Counted from the stretch's first letter, positions 1 to 9,086 are shown. The stretch is DNA of 49,951 nucleotides from Clostridia bacterium (GCA_017444735.1 JAFSWB010000021.1:1-49951); one strand, 5' to 3'. Notes: generated by a model not told the origin, from the letters alone. A program made the numbers and translations.

Positions 1-393
1 CGTCGCCATCTGCTCGCGCGTGATCGCCTCGTACGGGCGGAACGTGCCGTCCGGGAAGCCCTTCACTATGCCGAGATCGGCGGCCCACGCCACGTACGGG
101 GAATACCACGTGTCGGGCTCCGTGTCGGAGAACGGAGACGGCTTGTCGTTCTCCGCTCCGACGAGGCGTCCTATTATCGTAATGAACATAGCCCGGTCAA
201 GCGTTTCGTCGGGCGAGAACGCCTTCGCGCTCGTCCCCTTCATCAGCCCGTTTTCGTAAACGTAACCGACGTAGGGGTAAAACCAATCGCCCTCATTCAC
301 GTCCCGGAAGGGGAGCGCCTCCCCCGCGGCGGCCGCGGGAAGGCAACCAATGATGAAAACGACCGAGATCAGGACGGAAAGGACTTTTTTCAT
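1..393 (-). CDS. SLH-domain surface protein, N-terminal part (cut by window edge)
   Basis: Only the first 131 residues lie in the window; the gene runs off the left edge. It starts with a Sec-type signal peptide (MKKVLSVLISVVFIIGCL, then an Ala-rich cleavage region near residue 25). An S-layer-homology module follows at about residues 28-75 (FRDVNEGDWFYPYVGYVYE, then GLMKGTSAKAFSPDETLDRA). A second begins near residue 83 (DTWYSPYVAWAADLGIVKG, then TREQMA). SLH modules bind secondary cell-wall polymers and anchor proteins on the cell surface. The effector domain, if any, is outside the window. The gene is divergent from the cation transporter and has its own promoter. A second SLH protein closes the other edge of the window. 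Confidence 0.9.
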   Translation of the reverse strand, partial: MKKVLSVLISVVFIIGCLPAAAAGEALPFRDVNEGDWFYPYVGYVYENGLMKGTSAKAFSPDETLDRAMFITIIGRLVGAENDKPSPFSDTEPDTWYSPYVAWAADLGIVKGFPDGTFRPYEAITREQMAT

Positions 394-427
394 AACGCGC
401 TCCTTGATTATTAATCCGTTATATAGA

Positions 428-457
428 ATAATATCACACAAACGGGGGCGGTGTCAA
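428..457 (-). promoter_or_regulatory. Sigma-A-type promoter of the SLH protein gene
   Basis: On the minus strand TTGACA (457-452) is followed after 18 bases by TATTAT (433-428). This places a start of transcription roughly 30 bases before the ATG. It lies back to back with the promoter of the cation transporter operon in the 222-base divergent gap, which holds no gene. Confidence 0.6.
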
Positions 458-530
458 CAAAGATCGGTTTGTGCAAATCGGAAAAAAACGCCGTCCGGCG
501 CGAAAAAACGGCGACTCCGCGATACCCGGA

Positions 531-559
531 TTGACACGGGGCGCGGAATGAGGTACAAT
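531..559 (+). promoter_or_regulatory. Sigma-A-type promoter of the transporter operon
   Basis: TTGACA (531-536), 17 bases, TACAAT (554-559), about 50 bases before the ATG of the cation transporter. It probably drives the four-gene operon to 5464. Confidence 0.65.
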
Positions 560-615
560 ATACTTTAATATATTTATTCAAAAGAATTCGGAACAGTCGG
601 AACGAAGGTGACGTC

Positions 616-1731
616 ATGACTCCGGAGGAGAGAAAAAACAGAATAATCAAAGCCGGCGTGACCGGTATCGCCGCAAATCTCGCGGCGGCGGTCATGAAGC
701 TGATCGTCGGTACGCTCTCGCGCTCGATCTCTATCGTCCTCGACGGCGTCAACAACGCTGGAGACGTGATGAGCTCTCTCGTCACGGTGGTAGGGACGAA
801 GATCGCCGGCCGCCCCGCCGACCGGGAGCATCCGATGGGCCACGGACGGGCGGAATACGTCAGCGCGTCGATCATCGCCGCCGTTATTCTGTACGCCGGT
901 ATTACGGCGCTCGTCGAGGCGGTAAAAAAGGTCTTCTCGCCCGTGACGCCCGATTATTCCGTCTTGTCGTTTATCGTCGTTTCGGCGTCGGTCGTACTCA
1001 AGATCGCGCTCGGGCTTTATTTCAGCCGACGGGGCAAAGCGCTCCGGTCGGAGGCGCTCGTCAACTCGGGACGGGACGCTCTTCTTGACGCGGCGATCTC
1101 GGCGACGGTCCTTCTGTCCGCCGTGATCTTCGTCAGCGCGGGCGTCAACCTCGAGGCGTACCTCGCCGTCGCGATTTCTGCTGTCATCATCCGGGCGGGC
1201 GTCGCCATGCTCCTGTCCACGTTCTCAAAGATCATGGGAGAACGGGTCGAGGGCGACGTGTCGCGCGCGATAAAGAATACGGTCGTCTCGGAGGAGGGGG
1301 TCATCGGCGTTTGCGACCTCATCCTCAACAGCTACGGCCCCGACCAGCTCGTCGGATCGGTCAACATCGAGGTCCCCGGCGACTGGAGCGCGGACCGTAT
1401 CGACCGCGTCAGCCGGAGGATCAGAGACCGCGTTTTTGACGAGCACGGCGTCACGCTTACCGCGGTCGGCGTCCACTCGCTCAACGCGGACGGGGAGGAG
1501 GACGACGAAAACAGGGCGCTCACGGCGGCCGCCGTCGGAAAAATCGACGGAGTCGTCGGCATTCACGGCTTTTACCTCGATACGGCGGAGAAGACGGTGC
1601 GTTTTGACGCTATCGTGGACTTCGGCGTGAAGGATACAGAAAAAATAAAGGAGGCGGCTCGCGCCGCGGCCGCGGAGCTCTTTCCCGACTGCCGTATTTC
1701 GGTGGGGATCGACCGCGACTATACGGACTGA
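616..1731 (+). CDS. Cation diffusion facilitator family transporter
   Basis: A 371-residue membrane transporter of the CDF family, which exports divalent metals such as zinc, manganese or iron in exchange for protons. The N-terminal half (about residues 10-205) is hydrophobic with several transmembrane helices. The family signature is visible at residues 43-50 (DGVNNAGD), followed by HPMGHGRAEY at 72-81. In this subgroup Asn appears to stand where the first metal-binding Asp of the helix-2 site sits in FieF, giving N-x-x-x-D. The cytoplasmic part is longer than usual. After one dimerisation domain (about 205-285) comes a second similar stretch (about 295-371). The ATG follows a GGTGA ribosome site. 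It is first in an operon with hisK, capA and the citrate-synthase-like gene. The metal cannot be told from sequence. Confidence 0.88.
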   Translation: MTPEERKNRIIKAGVTGIAANLAAAVMKLIVGTLSRSISIVLDGVNNAGDVMSSLVTVVGTKIAGRPADREHPMGHGRAEYVSASIIAAVILYAGITALVEAVKKVFSPVTPDYSVLSFIVVSASVVLKIALGLYFSRRGKALRSEALVNSGRDALLDAAISATVLLSAVIFVSAGVNLEAYLAVAISAVIIRAGVAMLLSTFSKIMGERVEGDVSRAIKNTVVSEEGVIGVCDLILNSYGPDQLVGSVNIEVPGDWSADRIDRVSRRIRDRVFDEHGVTLTAVGVHSLNADGEEDDENRALTAAAVGKIDGVVGIHGFYLDTAEKTVRFDAIVDFGVKDTEKIKEAARAAAAELFPDCRISVGIDRDYTD

Positions 1732-1734
1732 AAA

Positions 1735-2538
1735 ATGAAAATCAAATCAAATCTTCACACGCACACCCTGCTTTCAGACGGCAACAACCCCGTCGAGAGG
1801 ATGATTGAGGTCGCCCGGGATCTCGGCTTCGTTTCGCTCGGGATCTCCGACCACAGCCCGATCGAGGAGTTCGAGAAAGGGATCGGCTCCGGCGCCGACG
1901 CCGAGGAAAAATACGCGGCGGCGGTCCGCAAAGCGGCGGAGAGCGCCGAGGGTAAGCTCGACGTTTTCTGCGGACTCGAGCTCGATTACTTTTCGGAGTG
2001 CAAAAGGGAGCTTTACGACTACGTCATCGGGTCGGTCCACCTCATCGAGCACGACGGGATAAAGGGCCCGATCGACTGGGGCCCGGAAGTGTCGGCTCAG
2101 ATAAAGAGAGACTTCTACGGCGGCGACGACGTGAAATTCGCCGAGGCGTATTACAAGCTGGTGTTCGAACACGCGCGCCGGAACGTCCCCGACATTATAG
2201 GGCATTACGATCTCATAACCCTCTGCGGGCAGATCGACGAGACGAATCCGCGCTATATCGAGACCGCGGTCGGATACGTTTCCGAGATCATGAAGTACTG
2301 TTCGCGTTTTGAAGTCAACACGGGCGGAATGTCGCGCGGCCATTACAGGCCGTACCCCGCTCGCCCGATCCTTGAAGAGATACTGCGCCTCGGAGGGACG
2401 GTGATACCGTCGTCCGACGCCCACAGATCCGCCCATCTGGCGTATAAATTCGATGAAGTCGAAGAACTCCTGAGGAGCGTCGGATTCAAGACGGTCGACC
2501 GCCTGACGAAAGACGGTTTCGTCGCCGATCCGATATGA
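1735..2538 (+). CDS. hisK: PHP-family histidinol-phosphatase
   Basis: A 267-residue PHP-domain phosphohydrolase of the HisK type, which dephosphorylates histidinol phosphate in histidine synthesis. Metal-binding motifs are in the expected order: HTHTLLSDG at residues 8-16, ISDHSP near 38, an Asp/Glu-rich region with GLELDY near 82, GHYD near 155 and SSDAHR near 226. The length matches the family (about 265-275). It starts three bases after the transporter stop and has no clear Shine-Dalgarno, so translation is probably coupled. No other histidine genes are in the window, so a different phosphoester substrate is possible; PHP proteins are often annotated by this best-known activity. Confidence 0.75.
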   Translation: MKIKSNLHTHTLLSDGNNPVERMIEVARDLGFVSLGISDHSPIEEFEKGIGSGADAEEKYAAAVRKAAESAEGKLDVFCGLELDYFSECKRELYDYVIGSVHLIEHDGIKGPIDWGPEVSAQIKRDFYGGDDVKFAEAYYKLVFEHARRNVPDIIGHYDLITLCGQIDETNPRYIETAVGYVSEIMKYCSRFEVNTGGMSRGHYRPYPARPILEEILRLGGTVIPSSDAHRSAHLAYKFDEVEELLRSVGFKTVDRLTKDGFVADPI

Positions 2539-2549
2539 GAGGAGGAAGT

Positions 2550-3974
2550 ATGAACAACGGAACAGGACGGAGGACCCCGACGCGGGATCCTTATCGCGGA
2601 CAGACGCCGCAAAGGGGACGGAACAGGAGGATCGGACCCGGACCCGGCCCGATAATCGGCATTATCGTCGCGGGACTCCTTCTCGTCGCCGCCGTCGTCA
2701 TGACGTTCATGGCTCTCCGCACGCCGGACGAGCCGAAAAAACAGCCGACGGTCCTGCCGGTCGACACGGGAGCGGGAGAATCGACCGCGGCGGAGACGGA
2801 ACCGGCGGACGTTCCGCTGACATACACCGATATAACGCTGCTGTCGGCGGGCGACGTGATGTACCACACCCCTCAGCTCACCGAGGCGTACGTTCCCGAG
2901 ACGGGGGAGTACGATTTCTCCGCGACTTATCAGTACGTCCGCGATCTCGTATCGTCAGCCGACTACGCGGTCGTGAATTTTGAGGCGACGACGGCGGGGG
3001 ACGCTTTCGAATATACCGGATATCCCTGCTTCAACGCGCCGGATACGGCGATGTCGATCCTGAAGGAAGTCGGCTTCGATATGCTTCTGTTCGCCAACAA
3101 CCACTGCAACGACACGGGCACTATCGGTATCACCCGGACGCAGGAGAATTTCGTAAAATACGGATTCGACTACATAGGAGCGCGCCCGGACAGCGCGGGA
3201 AAGACGTATAAGCTCGTCAACGTGAAGGGCGTGAATCTCGGCCTTCTCAACACGACGGACGATCTTTCGTACGGAAGCACGGGAGCGAAGTCGATCAACG
3301 GGATCCCCCTCGCGGAGGGAGACGTCGACCGGATCGACACGTTCAACCACAGCTATCTTGACGAATTCTACACCCGCGCCGCCGCGGCGATCGCCGATCT
3401 CAGGACGCAGGGCGCCGATATCATCATTTATTACGTCCACTGGGGAGACGAATACCATCTTCTTCACAACGAGATCCAGGACGCGGTCGCTCACAAGCTC
3501 TGCGATCTCGGCGTCGACGTCATAATCGGCGGTCACCCGCACGTCGTTCAGGACTCGGAAGTCCTGACGTCGACGGTCGACCCGGAGCATAAGACGCTCT
3601 GCTTCTACTCGCTCGGAAATTACGTCTCGAATCAGAACCGTCTCACGATGGGCGACACAATGAACAGCACGTATACGGAAAACGGGCTCACCGTCATCCT
3701 CTCGATCAGGAAGTATTCCGACGGGGCGACTCTCGTCACGGGCGTCAGAACGGTCCCGACGTGGGTGCACCGCTATACCGACGGCACGACGTGGAAGAAT
3801 TACCACGTGATCGAGCCGCTGCCCGCCGCGTACGAATCGCCCGACGCTTACGGCCTCTACGCGAGCGGATTCGGGGTCGATCACGCCGCGGAGGCGTACA
3901 GAATGACGACGGAACAGCTTGGCGATATCGTCGAGGCGTTCGCGCGGACGGTCTCGCTGCCCGCCGATGAATGA
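2550..3974 (+). CDS. CapA-family membrane-anchored protein
   Basis: A 474-residue protein of the CapA/PgsA family, metallophosphatase-like proteins linked to poly-gamma-glutamate or other capsule formation. A short basic Gly/Pro/Arg-rich cytoplasmic tail (about 1-30) is followed by one transmembrane helix (about 32-54), a Pro/Thr/Glu-rich linker and the extracytoplasmic domain. Family motifs are seen: SAGDVMYH, NFEATTAG, ANNHCNDTGTIGI, HWGDEYH, IGGHPHVVQDSE and FYSLGNYVSNQ. The start at 2550 is preferred because AGGAGG precedes it; an ATG at 2535 overlaps the hisK stop but lacks a ribosome site. No pgsBC-like ligase genes are nearby, so a capsule role is only a family inference. Confidence 0.82.
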   Translation: MNNGTGRRTPTRDPYRGQTPQRGRNRRIGPGPGPIIGIIVAGLLLVAAVVMTFMALRTPDEPKKQPTVLPVDTGAGESTAAETEPADVPLTYTDITLLSAGDVMYHTPQLTEAYVPETGEYDFSATYQYVRDLVSSADYAVVNFEATTAGDAFEYTGYPCFNAPDTAMSILKEVGFDMLLFANNHCNDTGTIGITRTQENFVKYGFDYIGARPDSAGKTYKLVNVKGVNLGLLNTTDDLSYGSTGAKSINGIPLAEGDVDRIDTFNHSYLDEFYTRAAAAIADLRTQGADIIIYYVHWGDEYHLLHNEIQDAVAHKLCDLGVDVIIGGHPHVVQDSEVLTSTVDPEHKTLCFYSLGNYVSNQNRLTMGDTMNSTYTENGLTVILSIRKYSDGATLVTGVRTVPTWVHRYTDGTTWKNYHVIEPLPAAYESPDAYGLYASGFGVDHAAEAYRMTTEQLGDIVEAFARTVSLPADE

Positions 3975-3991
3975 ACGGAAAGGAGATAACG

Positions 3992-5464
3992 ATGGATAAC
4001 GAAAAAAAGAAGACCGACACGGGCAAGCCGCCGGTCGGAGTCGCAAACGGAAGGTTCGACATCGAATTTTCGGAAAAAACGAACCTTCTCGAACACGCAA
4101 ATTACAGATATCAGCTTCAGGAGCGCGCCGAACCGAACCTTTACAGGTATCTCTTCGATTACGACAGCGTTCCGAAGGTCGTTTTCAACCACCGTCACGT
4201 TCCCGTCAGTATGCCGTCGGAGATCTGGATCACCGACACGACGTTCCGCGACGGTCAGCAGTCGACCTCCCCGTTTACGACGAAACAGATCGTCGATCTC
4301 TACAAGCTGATGAACCGCCTCGGCGGTCCGAACGGGATCGTCAGGCAGAGCGAGTTCTTCGTCTACACGAAAAAGGACCGCGACGCCCTCCTTCAGTGTA
4401 TGGATCTCGGCTATGAGTTCCCCGAGGTCACGACGTGGATCCGCGCGTCCGAAAAGGATTTCGAGCTTGTGAAGGAGCTCGGGATCAAGGAGACGGGCGT
4501 TCTCGTCTCCTGCTCCGACTATCACATCTATAAGAAAATGGGGCTTACCCGCCGCTCCGCGATGGACAAGTACCTCGGTATCGTCAAATCGGTCCTCGAC
4601 CGCGGCATCCGTCCGCGCTGTCACTTCGAGGACATCACGAGAGCCGATTTCTACGGATTCGTCGTTCCGTTCGCGTCGGCTCTTCGCGAGCTTTCGCTCG
4701 AGTCGGGGATCCCGATCAAAATAAGGGCTTGCGACACGATGGGATACGGCGTCAATTACCCCGGAACGGCGCTCCCGCGCTCGGTGCAGGGGATAGTTTA
4801 CGGTCTGCTCCACTACGCCGATATTCCGTCCGAGCTGATCGAGTGGCACGGCCACAACGACTTCTACAAGGTCGTTACCAACGCCGCGACCGCGTGGCTC
4901 TACGGCGCCTCCGGCGTCAACTGCTCTCTTCTCGGCATCGGCGAACGGACCGGCAACTGCCCGCTCGAGGCGATGGCTATCGAATACTGCTCGCTCCGCG
5001 GGACGGACGACGGGATGGACCTCTCCGTCATCACGGAGATCGCGAAGTACTTCGAGAGGGAGATCGGATACGAGATTCCGCCGCACACTCCGTTCGTCGG
5101 CAGGAGCTTCAATATGACGAGGGCCGGCATCCACGCCGACGGGATGCTGAAGGACGAGGAGATATACAACATCTTCAACACGGCGAAGATTCTCAACCGT
5201 CCTCCGCTCGTCGCGGTCGGACAGTCGAGCGGCGCCGCCGGTATCGCTCACTGGCTGAACGGTTATTTCTCGCTGTCGGGCGACGATGTGATCGACAAGC
5301 ATTCGCCTCTCGTCGCCAAGATCAAAGAGGCGGTCGACAAGGAATACGCCGACGGCAGAACGACCGTCATGGGCGACGACGAGCTCGACAACATCCTACG
5401 GGAGGTCGACTTCGACGAATACGAGAGACTTTCGCACGTCAATATCAAACACACTTTGGATTAA
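3992..5464 (+). CDS. Re-citrate synthase-like enzyme of the isopropylmalate synthase family
   Basis: A 490-residue member of the DRE-TIM metallolyase superfamily (isopropylmalate, homocitrate and Re-citrate synthases), which condense acetyl-CoA with a 2-oxoacid. The signature is TDTTFRDGQQ near residue 85, unlike the DTTLRDGEQ of ordinary isopropylmalate synthase. It is followed by LGGPNGIVRQSEFF, EVTTWIRA, the HFEDITRADFYGF segment and the metal-site EWHGHNDF. From memory this pattern matches the Re-citrate synthase of Clostridium kluyveri. There is no LeuA-type regulatory domain of normal form. The start at 3992 follows AAAGGAGA; an earlier ATG at 3971 overlaps the capA stop but has no such site. 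It converges on the oxidoreductase genes, which fits a citrate to 2-oxoglutarate branch. Isopropylmalate or homocitrate synthase activity cannot be excluded. Confidence 0.72.
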   Translation: MDNEKKKTDTGKPPVGVANGRFDIEFSEKTNLLEHANYRYQLQERAEPNLYRYLFDYDSVPKVVFNHRHVPVSMPSEIWITDTTFRDGQQSTSPFTTKQIVDLYKLMNRLGGPNGIVRQSEFFVYTKKDRDALLQCMDLGYEFPEVTTWIRASEKDFELVKELGIKETGVLVSCSDYHIYKKMGLTRRSAMDKYLGIVKSVLDRGIRPRCHFEDITRADFYGFVVPFASALRELSLESGIPIKIRACDTMGYGVNYPGTALPRSVQGIVYGLLHYADIPSELIEWHGHNDFYKVVTNAATAWLYGASGVNCSLLGIGERTGNCPLEAMAIEYCSLRGTDDGMDLSVITEIAKYFEREIGYEIPPHTPFVGRSFNMTRAGIHADGMLKDEEIYNIFNTAKILNRPPLVAVGQSSGAAGIAHWLNGYFSLSGDDVIDKHSPLVAKIKEAVDKEYADGRTTVMGDDELDNILREVDFDEYERLSHVNIKHTLD

Positions 5465-5511
5465 AAAAAGGGGCGGTGAGGCACAAGGCTTCACCGCCCG
5501 TTTTATCTTTT
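5465..5511. terminator. Bidirectional terminator between convergent operons
   Basis: GGGCGGTGA (5471-5479) pairs with TCACCGCCC (5491-5499), extended inward by G-U, G-C and C-G pairs. It is flanked by an A-run on the left and TTTTATCTTTTTT on the right. It can end transcription from both sides, within the 48 bases separating the two stop codons. Confidence 0.9.
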
Positions 5512-5512
5512 T

Positions 5513-6043
5513 TCAGAACTCATACCCCATACGGAGCGCCTTTTCGTTTTTCTCCCGGAGAGCCGCTTTCGACTCGGGGATCGAACCGACCAGAAGACCG
5601 AGGAATTCATCAAACGTGAAGAGTCCGGTCTTCTTTATTATCGCGCCGAGGATGATGACGTTGGCGAATCCGGTGAGGCCGTTTTCGCTCGCCAGCTCAG
5701 ACGCGGGGACGCACAGCGTGTCGATATCGGCGCGCTCCGTTTTTTTGTCGATCATCGTCGTGTCACAGACGAGCAGACCGCCCGCCTTGACCCTCGGCTC
5801 GAACTTGTCGAACGAGGGGAGGTTCATCACGACCGCGATATCGGGAGACGTGACGGACGGAGAACCGATCTCGCCGTCGGAGATGACGACGGTGCAGTTC
5901 GACGTGCCGCCTCTCATCTCGGGACCGTAGGAGGGAAGGAAAGTTACGTTTTTCCCCTGATGCATGGCGGTCTTCGCCGTCTGCTTCCCGGAGAACTGGA
6001 TACCCTGACCGCCGCTTCCGGCGAATATCATCGTAGTCGTCAC
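5513..6043 (-). CDS. korC: 2-oxoacid:ferredoxin oxidoreductase, gamma subunit
   Basis: A 176-residue gamma subunit of a pyruvate/2-oxoglutarate/branched-chain 2-oxoacid ferredoxin oxidoreductase. The N-terminus FAGSGGQGIQFSGK and the following SYGPEMRGGTSNCTVV are the family hallmarks. Its role is to complete the thiamine-diphosphate enzyme that oxidatively decarboxylates a 2-oxoacid to the acyl-CoA with reduction of ferredoxin. It starts with GTG after AAGGAGG, 13 bases behind korB. It is last in a ferredoxin-alpha-beta-gamma operon, the order of korDABC. Which 2-oxoacid is used is not visible; 2-isovalerate-type (Vor) enzymes have the same layout. Confidence 0.88.
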   Translation of the reverse strand: MTTTMIFAGSGGQGIQFSGKQTAKTAMHQGKNVTFLPSYGPEMRGGTSNCTVVISDGEIGSPSVTSPDIAVVMNLPSFDKFEPRVKAGGLLVCDTTMIDKKTERADIDTLCVPASELASENGLTGFANVIILGAIIKKTGLFTFDEFLGLLVGSIPESKAALREKNEKALRMGYEF

Positions 6044-6056
6044 AGCAGCCGCCTCC

Positions 6057-6803
<747 letters not shown>

Positions 6804-6820
6804 TTATTTCACCTGTCCTT

Positions 6821-7882
6821 TCAGAGCGACGCCGCCATCCGGCGGATCTTGTCTTCGACCTCATCGACCGACGGGATGATACCGCCCGTTCTCGTATATC
6901 CGTCGACCGGGCGCTTGCCCCCGACGGCGAGCCGGACGTCGTCGATCATCTGACCCATGTTCATCTCGACGGTCAGGAACGCCCTCGCGCGGTCGGCGAG
7001 CGCGCCGATCTCTTTCTTCGGGAACGGCCAGAGGGTGATCGGGCGGAGCAGACCGGCCTTGATGCCGGACTCTCTCACCGCCGTGATCGCGCTTTTCGCG
7101 ACTCTCGCGGTGATGCCGAACGCAACGAGGACGATATCGGCGTCGTCCGTCATGAACTCCTCGTACTTGACCTCGTTCTCCTCGACCTTCTTATATCTCT
7201 CGTATCTTGCGACGACGGAGTTTTCAAGCTCCTGTGGGTCGATGAAGAGGGAATTGATTATGTTTTTCTTTCTCTTTCCGCCGTGGCCGTTCGCCGCCCA
7301 CTCCTTTTCGGGGACCTCGCGCTTTTTGAAGAGCGAGAAGTCGACGGGCTCCATCATCTGACCGAGCGCGCCGTCCGCAAGAAGCATCGCGGGCATCCGG
7401 TAGGTGTCGGCGAGGTCGAACGCCTCGGCCGTCAGGGACGCCATCTCCTGCACCGATGACGGGGCGAGGACGATGAGACGGAGGTCGCCGTGACCGACGC
7501 CGCGCGTCGCCTGATAATAGTCGGATTGAGAGGGCTGTATGCCGCCGAGTCCGGGGCCGCCTCTCTGAACGTTGACGATAAGGCAGGGAAGATCGCACCC
7601 CGCGATATACGAGATCCCCTCGCTTTTCAGCGAGACGCCGGGCGAGGAAGAGGACGTCATGGCGCGCGCGCCGGACGCCGCCGCTCCCATCGTCATATTG
7701 ATCGCCGAAATCTCGGACTCGGCCTGCAGGCAGAGTCCGCCGACCTTCGGCATTCTTTTGGCCATATATTCGGATATCTCCGTCTGGGGAGTGATGGGAT
7801 AACCGAAATAGTAAAGACAACCGGCGTTTATCGCCGCCTCGGCGATCGCCTCGTTGCCTTTCATCAGCACCTTTTCAGCCAC
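6821..7882 (-). CDS. korA: 2-oxoacid:ferredoxin oxidoreductase, alpha subunit
   Basis: A 353-residue alpha subunit. The opening KVLMKGNEAIAEAAINAG and the next GYPITPQTEISEYMA are classic for KorA/VorA. QRGGPGLGGIQPSQSDYYQ follows, and the C-terminal half holds the transketolase-like C domain. The enzyme oxidises a 2-oxoacid to acyl-CoA, passing electrons to ferredoxin in the cytoplasm. The frame opens with GTG (7882) with a poor ribosome site. An in-frame ATG six codons later has AAAAGGTG upstream, but the family usually includes the first residues. A 103-base gap separates it from the ferredoxin gene upstream. Confidence 0.92.
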   Translation of the reverse strand: MAEKVLMKGNEAIAEAAINAGCLYYFGYPITPQTEISEYMAKRMPKVGGLCLQAESEISAINMTMGAAASGARAMTSSSSPGVSLKSEGISYIAGCDLPCLIVNVQRGGPGLGGIQPSQSDYYQATRGVGHGDLRLIVLAPSSVQEMASLTAEAFDLADTYRMPAMLLADGALGQMMEPVDFSLFKKREVPEKEWAANGHGGKRKKNIINSLFIDPQELENSVVARYERYKKVEENEVKYEEFMTDDADIVLVAFGITARVAKSAITAVRESGIKAGLLRPITLWPFPKKEIGALADRARAFLTVEMNMGQMIDDVRLAVGGKRPVDGYTRTGGIIPSVDEVEDKIRRMAASL

Positions 7883-7967
7883 TTCAACACACTTTCTGTC
7901 GCCGTTTTACGGCACGGGAGAGACCTTGGATTTGCGCTGTGCGCGGCGTCTCCCGGTTTGTTTTTCC

Positions 7968-7979
7968 GGTCCCGGGACC
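7968..7979. repeat. Perfect 12-base palindrome in the korD-korA gap
   Basis: GGTCCCGGGACC is self-complementary with no loop. It sits in the 103-base gap between the ferredoxin and alpha-subunit genes. A looser pairing of CGGGAGA with TCTCCCG also exists in the same gap on the minus strand. Function is unknown; an RNA stem that tunes the ferredoxin-to-enzyme ratio is possible. Confidence 0.35.
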
Positions 7980-7985
7980 TCGGTT

Positions 7986-8198
7986 TCAGTCGTCTTTTTC
8001 GACTTTGATGACGGAATCGGGGCACATCGTCGCGCACATTGCGCACGCGATGCACTTTTCCTGATCGGACACCGACGCGGGGTGATAGCCCTTGCCGTTG
8101 AGCTTGTCCGAAAGGATGACGACTATCCCGCGGGGACAGACGTCCACGCAGAGCCCGCAGCCCTTGCAGCGCTCCGTTTCAAAAGTAACTTTGTTCAT
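7986..8198 (-). CDS. korD: 2x[4Fe-4S] ferredoxin subunit of the 2-oxoacid oxidoreductase
   Basis: A 70-residue bacterial-type ferredoxin with two complete cluster motifs, CKGCGLCVDVCP (residues 11-22) and CIACAMCATMCP (49-60). It is separated from the alpha subunit gene but transcribed before it, the position of KorD/VorD. It should accept electrons from the thiamine site and pass them to the cell ferredoxin pool. The insert GYHPASVSDQEK between the two motifs is typical of the 2-oxoglutarate type (compare KGYHP in KorD), which mildly favours that substrate. The ATG follows GCGGAGG. Confidence 0.9.
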   Translation of the reverse strand: MNKVTFETERCKGCGLCVDVCPRGIVVILSDKLNGKGYHPASVSDQEKCIACAMCATMCPDSVIKVEKDD

Positions 8199-8232
8199 TT
8201 TAATTGCCTCCGCAGCAAGAATAAACGATTTT

Positions 8233-8919
8233 TCAGAACAGCGCTCTCGTCGCCTGACGGAGCGGGATGAGAGTCAGACCCGAAAACCGCGGATCGGATG
8301 AAAGATCGCCCGCGATACCGGGAATATACGAGTGACCTATCAGCGGCACGCCGACGATCTCCGCCGTCCGTTCGGCGTAACCGACCGACGCGAGGATATC
8401 GTCCGCCGTCGTCTCGGCGCCGAGCGAGGAATTGTTGATGATCCCGGTGACGGAAAGGCGCGACAGGCGCTCGATCGCCGGAACCGTCTTCGCCGCGTCA
8501 TCCGGCGTCGCCGTCAGCGGGCGGTACATATTCATTATGCAGATCATCGAATAACCGGCGGCCGAGATCCGGTCGGCGAATCCGCCGAGCACGACCGCTC
8601 CGTCGTCGCCTCCCACGTCGAGAAAGACGGCGTCCTCGCCGTCCTCCAGAACGGACGGAAGCATCGGAGGGAGGGAAGGGATGTCGACGTTCGAGTTGGC
8701 GAACTCGGGGATCAGCGGAACGACGCCCGCCTCCCTGAGCAGATCGGCGGCGTCCGCCGCCCTGAAATAGGGGTTGACGACGTCGAGATCGGCGAGGTAG
8801 ACCGGACGGCCGGAGCGCGTCTTTTCGCCGATCGCGAGATTGACGGCGATATTCGTCTTTCCCGCGCCGTAGTGACCGCAGATCACGGTCACGCGGCGCC
8901 TTTCCTGATCGGCTTTCAC
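8233..8919 (-). CDS. MinD/ParA-like P-loop ATPase heading the kor operon
   Basis: A 228-residue nucleotide-binding protein. GHYGAGKTN at about residues 15-23 is a Walker A loop. DLDVVNPYFR (about 44-53) resembles the switch region of ParA/MinD/CobB-type ATPases, and FLDVGGDDGA (about 99-108) the Walker B region. No DNA-binding or membrane segment is seen. It is the first gene of the operon and 34 bases before the ferredoxin gene, so a role in maturing or regulating the ferredoxin-dependent enzyme is suggested by context only. The GTG start at 8919 is preceded by GAGGAAGG. Its exact function is not known to me. Confidence 0.75.
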   Translation of the reverse strand: MKADQERRRVTVICGHYGAGKTNIAVNLAIGEKTRSGRPVYLADLDVVNPYFRAADAADLLREAGVVPLIPEFANSNVDIPSLPPMLPSVLEDGEDAVFLDVGGDDGAVVLGGFADRISAAGYSMICIMNMYRPLTATPDDAAKTVPAIERLSRLSVTGIINNSSLGAETTADDILASVGYAERTAEIVGVPLIGHSYIPGIAGDLSSDPRFSGLTLIPLRQATRALF

Positions 8920-8948
8920 GGCGTCGGGTCCTTCCTCGGTTTTTTAAT

Positions 8949-8977
8949 ATTATACATCTTTTTTTTCGTGAATGAAA
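8949..8977 (-). promoter_or_regulatory. Possible promoter of the kor operon
   Basis: Minus-strand TATAAT (8954-8949) lies about 30 bases before the GTG of the ATPase gene. The -35 region 17 bases away reads TTTCAT, a weak match. The 230-base gap to cdaA is divergent, AT-rich and holds no gene. Confidence 0.35.
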
Positions 8978-9086
8978 TAGTAAGCTGTAAAAAATATAGC
9001 GCCGACCCGCCGCGTCCCTTTGTAGATTCTGCCGACGGGATGAAAGGCGAAGTCCGCGCCGTTCGCCAAAAAACGCCCGAAAACGA

